From Ditylenchus dipsaci (taxonomy: Eukaryota; Nematoda; Chromadorea; Rhabditida; Anguinidae), in assembly GCA_004194705.1 (NCBI GenBank), contig SADC01000178.1:62001-126000 (forward strand): DNA of 64,000 nucleotides, written 5' to 3'. Position 1 is the stretch's first letter; each line of letters starts with the position of its first letter. A program made the position numbers and the translations under genes. This document shows, one piece after another, positions 57,901 to 64,000 of the stretch. The notes under the pieces are model-generated. The model searched no databases and was not told the origin of the DNA. It saw only the letters and a list, made by a program, of their open reading frames with translations.

Positions 57901-60900
57901 CTTGAAAAATCAGCACAAACTGAGGAATAGGGCTGATTTTCAGAAGCAAAATCAAAATCGATGGAGCTCGCCATTTATAAGAAAACAGCGATGTGAAATA
58001 TCGGCTATGCATTTAGATATAGGTCCGTAGGGGGGTGAATTATTATAGTTATTATTATTTGGAAAGTCGGACTGATAAAGGTCATATGGCAATAGTTATA
58101 CAATAATAGCCTTACCGAACAAGTCCACTTTGGCTTGAACTGGAGCTGAGCTAGCCACCGCACCAACTACAAGACTAGGGTACTTGAGACGGAGCCAAGC
58201 AGCAAGGTTTCCTATTATTCAACTTCATGATCCAAATTATTTTGAGAAATTATTAAAAAGACCTGCATAAGATCCACCAAAGACCACCCATTTTGGATTT
58301 TCGATATCTTTATCCTGATTTATTGCTTTTACAAACACAGCTGTATCAGCCAGCGCCTGCTCAGTGGTCAGCCATTTGAGGTTGTCTACAGATAGGTCCC
58401 TTGAACCAATTAATGCAACGATGTTATTTTTTAAATTTTTTTATAAAAAAGCTTACTCTGTAGGCAAGCTTGTGCCATAGTACCTATGCTCCAGTGCAAA
58501 CATAGTCGCATCAAAGTCTCTGGCCCAGGTGTTCATAGACGTCCCATAACTGACATACCCATAACTTATAGGTCCTTCTCCACCTAACATCAAAAAACAA
58601 GGACCATTCGATTTTCCATAGTAATCGTTGCTGTAGTAGTACTGAATGTTGTTGTGAGTTTGTATTTTAAAGGACCGTGGCAGTTGAGGACAATAGCAAT
58701 TTAAAGTTTTTGAATTGGCGGGCGACTGCCCAAAAATCGAAAATATTTTTTCGAATTATTATTTTTATTTGAATTTAAAATATATGAATCATAACACAGC
58801 TCAATGGAAGTAAGCTAAGTCGTCTGATCTGGCATTGTCAAGCACATTGGGCTCGACCAGTGGATGCTTATAAGCTTTTAAGAAATTTTAAATGCAAACA
58901 AAATAATTCCAAAAATATTTTGCGTAAAAGCGCAAGTGCTCACCTCTTCAAAGAGTATTTTTCTCTAAGCCTACTCGACTAGTGGATGGTTAAATGCAAA
59001 CCGAAAATAATTCGAAAAATATTTTTGGAATAAACGAGGTATCCACCGCCAATTTGAAAACTCGAAATTGCCATTGTCATCAACGGCGATGTTTCTTTAA
59101 AGAAATTAGAATAATTCTTGTTAAATTCTCACCTGAGTAAAAGTGGTATTGATCGAGGAGTCAAAATGGTCCAAATCTTGTTGAATGGAATTGTAGGTAC
59201 TGTATCTTTTGTTTATTTGAGCCTTTGTTTGATTCCCCTTTGTCAGCAAATCGCTAGCTTTTTGATTAAATCGACGAGCAAATGATGTGAAGCTAAACAG
59301 GCTTGGTAAGGATCCTGTCCGATTAGACCTTTTCTAAATATGTATCAATAATATAAGTTGAAATTATGCAGACTAACGGAATTAGCTTCTTTCAAAACAG
59401 GAGCTGTAATATTTTGGTCAAAATTGCGTTCCAGTTCTTGATTTCTTTGCGGTTATTCATCCCTTTTGGAAATTCTTCTTTGATTACTAGTCTTAGTGGT
59501 TCAAATTGAAGGTTTGATTTGCTTTTGCTATCTAAACGTGGAATTAATAATTATTTTAAACTATTAATACACTTAACTATCTACGGAATTTATCCATTTA
59601 TTGACATACTCATTAGTTGTTTTTCGGGCATTTCTTAGAGAAATGCTGTCGGCTGCACTTACAGGGCCATGTCAGCTGATTGAGCACCATCTGAATTATT
59701 TAGAGAATGAAAGTTGCTAAGTTTTTTATTTTAGTAACCTTTAATTTGAATAATTGTGGAAGAGGCATCTGCCGTCATATTAAAACCAACAGATCTCCAA
59801 GGGTCGGCAGACCCAATAGTGATTACTGTATTGCTTCCCTAAAGTAATATAATTTTTATACAGTTTAAAAAGCAAAAGAATTTTGGCGCTAGTAGAGAAT
59901 CAGGTGCAAATGTTGCCTAGGTCACCACCGTTGGTTCTTTTCATAGTTTGCCTTGGTCCCCCTGATGATTTTTAGTGTGATCATGGTGACCAGGCATCCT
60001 CAGTCTCAGCCGGCTGAAGTCTGAACTCAGTCATCGGCCGACTGAGGCTGACCGCTGAGCTAAAATTTAAAGCTCGACGGATGTCTGACGCTGAGCAAAA
60101 TATTCAGACCTCCGCCGACAAAGATAGTCGTCAAGTATACCACCCTGATAGTGACACAACAAGGTAGACCAAGGCATTTCTCACAAAAAAACAGGGGGAC
60201 CAAAGGCAAAATTTGCACCAGATTCACTATTAGCGCCAGAAATTATCAACTTTGTAGACAAAAGAGTTTCCATAGGCTTTTGAGATCTTTCTCAACCCTT
60301 TCTTCAGCAAAATAACATCGTAGTCGTCTCCAAACACATCTGTGCATAAATTTAGGAAGAAGCTAAAATTGCGCAATTTTACAAGTCAGGGTTTAATTTT
60401 GAAAACAATAAATTATTTTAGACATTTTTGACAATATTTGCAAAAACTTACTTGTTGGGAATAGTGCTAGCAAAAGCCAATCCCCATAATCCGTGGTTTG
60501 AAACCAACCCAGCTGAGTGCAATCCTGCCACAAAGCAAGTCTTGCACTTACAGCTCCTCCATCATTGTCATATTTAACCTTGCTCAATTGCTGAGTGAGC
60601 AAAGTGTGATTGTTGGGCCAGCTAGTGAAATCTTCTCCATCATTGATAAAAGGCATAACATAAGCAGCTAATTTAGCTACTTTGCTCAAATCATCCACAT
60701 TTTTGGCTTCAAATATATTGCACACTTCATTGACACTAATGACAATTCCACTATTATTTATTTGATTAAACTGGACTGGAGCTCGAAACAATGTGGCTAG
60801 ATTCAAAAAGAAGTACTGGAAGTCAGGGAACATTAAGCGCAGAGTGTTCAGGCTTGGCTGTAGCTTTAAAGCAGCACTTATTTGGTATCTACCGTCATCA

Positions 60901-63900
60901 TACTGGACTAATTGACGAATTGTAAGCAAGGCTTGAGCTATGCTTGCTCCACAACTTTGTTTGTAGTCATAGTAGGTATTTTCGACATTCTTGTGGTATT
61001 TGTAGAAGTCAAGCGTTGTTTGAACGGGCGCAGAACTAGCCACGACTCCCACGCTTAAACTGGGGTATCTTTGGCGAAACCAGAGAGCAAGTGTGCCTAG
61101 ATAGCAAAGTTTAGGTAGAGATTAAGCTTGGCTCCCAGACGTAATTTTTAAGAGATTTGTAATTTAAGGAATATAAACCTTATTTTTTGGAAACTCAAGT
61201 CAAAATCTTATTTTCAGCCGGGCCTGGCCGGCCCGTGCCCAGCCCCAGTACCAGGTCAATTCAAAAAAGAATTATTTGAAATAAATTTTAGTTGAGTATT
61301 CTGCGCTTAATAAGTACTTAAAAGCATTTCCATTTCTATTGGCATCGGTGGCATAGTGGTAAGGCGCCGGCGGACTGTAAAAGTCTGTAGTAGGTTCGAT
61401 TCCTAGTATAGGTATAATTTTTCCATCGACTTTTCCAAAATTTCGTCAAATTAGTTCTCGTTTTTATCGCTGGTACACGCCTTTCCAAATAGTCCCATCG
61501 ACGAAGACCAGCATACTGCCCCTTTAAAATGTCCTAATTTTAAACAAATGTTCTGATTTTTAGCCATTTTTTGTGCTTACCTCCATAGAAGCTGCCATAG
61601 ACAACCCATTTCGCTGATTTTTTCTCCAGATACTTTGTTTTGACCCTTGATAAAATCAGCGATGTCAGCAAGAGATTGGTCGACGGTAAGGGTGTAAAGA
61701 CTGGAAAGTGAGGTGTCACTGAAAAAATTAGTCTTTTAGAAGCTTAAAAGTATTTGAAGCTCAAATACACACTCAGCTGGCCGACTTTTGCCAAAAAAAC
61801 GATGCTCTAATGACCAAACAGTAGCTTTGAAATCTTTAGCCGCTCTGACAATAGATGTATTTTCATTAGTGACTCTAGAAGAATCAGCTACAACACGACC
61901 TTCCACAAATAAGAAGTGGATTTTACTATCATTGGCAAACTTTTTATTCACAAAATAGCGCTAAAAAATATTTATATTTGACTTTAATAATCAAAGATGA
62001 AAAATTAAAAATTACTTGCGGAAAGGTAGTGTCATCGTAGCCAAAATGATCTACTTTTTGACCAAACATCTGCTCAACTCCATCAGCTGATTTCTCATAG
62101 CTGTTGGTCTGAAATTCAAATGCAAGCAAAAGATTTTTGATGCGATAAAAACAGGCTTACATTGATACCAGATTTTGTAAGTGAGAAAATTGGTAAGTAA
62201 AGCTCATCGGTTTTGCTTGCATTCAGATCAACCTTAAATTGGTATTTAGTTGTTGTAAAGCTACCTTTATTTTATATTTTATTCTGTCTTATGAAGTTAA
62301 GCAGATGCATAGGAATGATTTTATGTCTCTCAAAGTACTGAAGCCATGCCAGCACGCTAATTTAAACCGGCGCCGGGCACCGACCCGAGCGCTGGGTCTA
62401 CTAAAAATCGATAACGGAGCCACAGTCGTTTCAGCGCTAGGCATCAGCGCCGGCGCTGAAGTTCACTGCAACAAAATTTGAAAAAAAATCATGCAAGAAA
62501 TAACAGCTGATCAAGCTGCAGGTCTTTTTTGGAAACAATGAGCAACGAGTCAAAGAAATGGTTGATAACTATCTTCATAAAATAAAAAAAAAAGCAAAAG
62601 ACGGTAAAGTAATCTTGTAATTGACGTGTGGTCAAAATTAAAAATTAAAATTTTATATGAGATTAACTGTGAGTTTACTGCAATAAAATTTGAAAAAATT
62701 CTTCATATTAACAAAAATGTTGTCAATACCGGCGCTGGCGCCCGTGCAGGTCGTTAAGATGAAAAATTAAAGTAAAAAATGTGTGTGTCGGCCAAAAATG
62801 CACAAAATCATTTTAATCGTCCTTCTTTTGATGTTTAACGTGGAGAAAACACGTTTTTAGAATTTTAAAAGCACTTTTTCAAAAAGTTCCTTGTCCAATG
62901 CAAAAAAAATCTATCAATTTGTCTTTCTGAAAAAGTGCTTTTCCAATACTAGAACGGAATTTTTCTCAGCGTTCATCTTTAAGGCAAGCAAGATTTATAT
63001 TATTTTAGGCGTCTTCGTGTACTCCGGCCACACACACAAGCTCGAAAGAGAAGCTCAAAAAGTGGGTCTTCAAGAAATTTATATACAGAGCTATTGAATG
63101 CAAAGTTACAGCCATTTTAAAGAAGGAGGGGGAAGACATTAAGGTTGGAAAAAATGGCTTCCATGGCGTTTGCGTTTTTTGGCCTAAAATAATGTCGCAG
63201 GTTTGATACCACGTGGTGGCACCCTATTGTTTTCGCTTGTTTGGCCATTTCTAGTGGTGATTAGACTTTTCCCACGCAATATTCGGAATCAGCGACCCAA
63301 ATTACCCATAGAACTGGTCAAACAAGCCAAAATAAAAAGCATGTTACCATGTGGGATTGAACCTGCAACATTATTTTGGGCCGAAAAAGGCGAACGCTGA
63401 TGCACTGCGCCATGGAAGCCACCTTTTCAAACCTAAATGGCTTGCTCCCCTTTAAGGAAGGAAAGCGGAGGGCTTGGAGTTGAGATGCGCACACCCACAT
63501 ACCTCAGACGCAAATCACTCGAAAGTGACTCTGGATGCATAAAAATGTATGCATACCGGAGTTTGTAAAATAGCCCTAAATCCTTTCAAAAACGGTCAAA
63601 ATAGGTATTTTTGGGTGGTCCCAAAACTCAATTTTTTATTAACTAGAACACGAAAATAATGTTTTTTTTCGAGCTTCTGAGGCAATTGTAGGTCGATGTA
63701 GGGTGTTTGGAAACACTTTAAAAAAAATCATTTGGGGGGGGGGGGGGGTAGATATACTCCGGTAGCGCCGAATTTTTTTTGAATTTGTGGGGACAACCGT
63801 TGTCGAAGTAGGCAATGGTCTTTTAATGTCCTATAAAAGTGGTTTGTAATAACAATTTTAATTTTTCAAACTCACCACTAAAAAGACGACCAAACCCAGT

Positions 63901-63920
63901 AGGAAAATAGTCGAATTCAT
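54964..63920 (-). CDS. double S28 serine peptidase, one active domain
   Basis: Paralogue of the plus-strand gene, tail to tail with it, ~1,100 residues, 21 exons: 63920-63876, 62232-62161, 62108-62016, 61960-61773, 61718-61581, 61096-60452, 60362-60251, 59838-59739, 59690-59578, 59531-59378, 59333-59133, 58641-58457, 58399-58263, 58211-58116, 56800-56663, 56611-56145, 55589-55490, 55440-55329, 55273-55249, 55203-55109, 55050-54964. Signal peptide MNSTIFLLGLVVFLV. Domain 1: KVDHF, LEHRFFGKSRP, VVYGSFYGG (nucleophile position Phe), SADPW (Asp kept), DGAQSADM (His to Gln, Cys to Ser). Domain 2: DLDHF, LEHRYYGTS, VVFGGSYAGN (Ser kept), GSEDPW (Asp), GTSHCED (His): intact triad, presumably the only peptidase activity. 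Intron 55248-55204 is GC-AG. Breaks near 61623, 60483, 59665, 59455 and 56667. The 645-nt exon 6 replaces several exons of the paralogue. Confidence 0.93.
55695..56000. repeat. partial palindromic MITE, TTCGTTCCCGCCTAG family
   Basis: Starts TACAGTCAAAGCTAGATATG, contains AAGTTCGTTCCCGCCTAGGG; the second arm is shorter and diverged. Intron of the minus-strand S28 gene. Confidence 0.75.
57040..57870. repeat. foldback element with TTCGTAAGAGCG arrays
   Basis: Left array (57095-57205) of TTTCGTAAGAGCGAATTTTC words is mirrored by the right array (57680-57845) of TTCGCTCTTACGAAA words. Flanks CTTGGGCTGTACGAGCTTTCG / CGAAAGCTCGTACAGCC are exact complements. A tRNA-like unit (57322-57396, reverse) lies between. 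In the intron between exons 14 and 15 of the minus-strand S28 gene. Confidence 0.88.
60000..60110. repeat. CAGCCGGCTGA word array
   Basis: Direct and inverted CTCAGTC/GCCGACTGAGGCTGA/GACGCTGAGC words in intron 7 of the minus-strand S28 gene, flanked by CCTTGGTCCCCCTG and its complement (59940-59960, 60170-60200). Confidence 0.6.
61342..61413 (+). repeat. tRNA-like sequence, likely SINE or pseudo-tRNA
   Basis: GCATCGGTGGCATAGTGGTA (A-box), a perfect 5-bp anticodon-like stem CGGAC/GTCTG, and TAGGTTCGATTCCTA (B-box with T-stem). The acceptor stem does not pair (GCATCGG against TATAGGT) and position 33 is not U, so not called as a functional tRNA. In intron 5 of the S28 gene. Confidence 0.5.
63152..63425. 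repeat. inverted tRNA-like SINE pair
   Basis: GGCTTCCATGGCG on the left is mirrored by CGCCATGGAAGCC on the right. Both arms carry B-box-like GCAGGTTTGATACCACGTGG or its counterpart GTGGGATTGAACCTGC, and TTTTTTGGCC/GGCC(G)AAAAA. Fold near 63285. Confidence 0.8.
63450..63770. repeat. half copy of foldback family C
   Basis: Carries GACTCTGGATGCATAAAAA and GTATGCATACCGGAG, the GAGCTTCTGAGGCAATTG block and an end GGGGGTAGATATACTCCGGTAGCGCC. The poly-G run here is ~15 bases. Confidence 0.8.
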
Positions 63921-64000
63921 TTGCTCTTTTGCAGCTGGCTTCTTGTTTGTTATATGCAAGAAGACTATTATGCAACGCCATTTATTGTTCAGAGACTTTT

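Larger units (their letters stand above)
62233..63875. other. intron 1 of the minus-strand S28 gene
   Basis: 1.64 kb. Holds a GCGCCGGGCACCGACCCGAGC word array (62365-62465), the palindromic SINE pair (63152-63425) and a half foldback (63450-63770). No exon recognised. Confidence 0.6.

Noticed and set aside
61342..61413. Candidate functional tRNA
   Set aside because: A-box, B-box and an anticodon-like stem exist, but the acceptor stem does not pair and U33 is missing.

Overview
The window comes from an AT-rich eukaryotic genome with many short introns and a very heavy repeat load. It is almost certainly a nematode. Evidence: a complete 7TM serpentine chemoreceptor of the Srd/Str/Srh kind that is typical of nematodes, a second receptor-like gene, two double-domain S28 serine-peptidase genes, an acyl-CoA synthetase, and introns that are often about 45-60 nt with T-rich AG acceptors. 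I cannot name the species.

Layout. 439-3338 (-): the first ~489 residues of dynactin p150Glued, from the CAP-Gly start into the coiled coil, running off the left edge. It is divergent from 4867-10631 (+), a 4-coumarate-CoA-ligase/luciferase-like acyl-CoA synthetase ending in the peroxisomal signal SKL. 12145-16332 (-): the serpentine chemoreceptor. 17762-22522: a Mutator-like (MULE) transposon with long tandem-repeat-bearing inverted ends; its spliced minus-strand gene joins a MULE transposase to a C-terminal OTU cysteine-protease domain. A 737-bp foldback element with an 8-bp target duplication has inserted into the OTU exon. 23146-23972 (+): a small secreted Pro/Gly/His-rich protein. 25701-28484 (-): a damaged GPCR-like gene. 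28.5-40.8 kb: gene-poor and packed with palindromic repeats, with one acidic Ser-rich terminal exon (34262-34565) and one GC-rich island. 40859-53169 (+) and 54964-63920 (-): two paralogous genes tail to tail, each encoding a signal peptide and two tandem S28 (PRCP/DPP7/PRSS16-type) domains. Only one of the four domains keeps the complete Ser-Asp-His triad.

The rest is repeats. Most are near-perfect palindromes (MITEs, foldback elements, even tRNA-like SINEs in head-to-head pairs), and many carry arrays of a locus-specific 8-20 bp word in their arms. The MULE-OTU element has the same arm design, so it is a plausible source of movement for at least some of them.

Caveat for every gene model: splice sites and reading frames agree almost everywhere, but nearly all genes carry one or more 1-nt frame breaks, mostly one base short in or beside a homopolymer. 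I treat these as probable assembly errors rather than decay, and list them.
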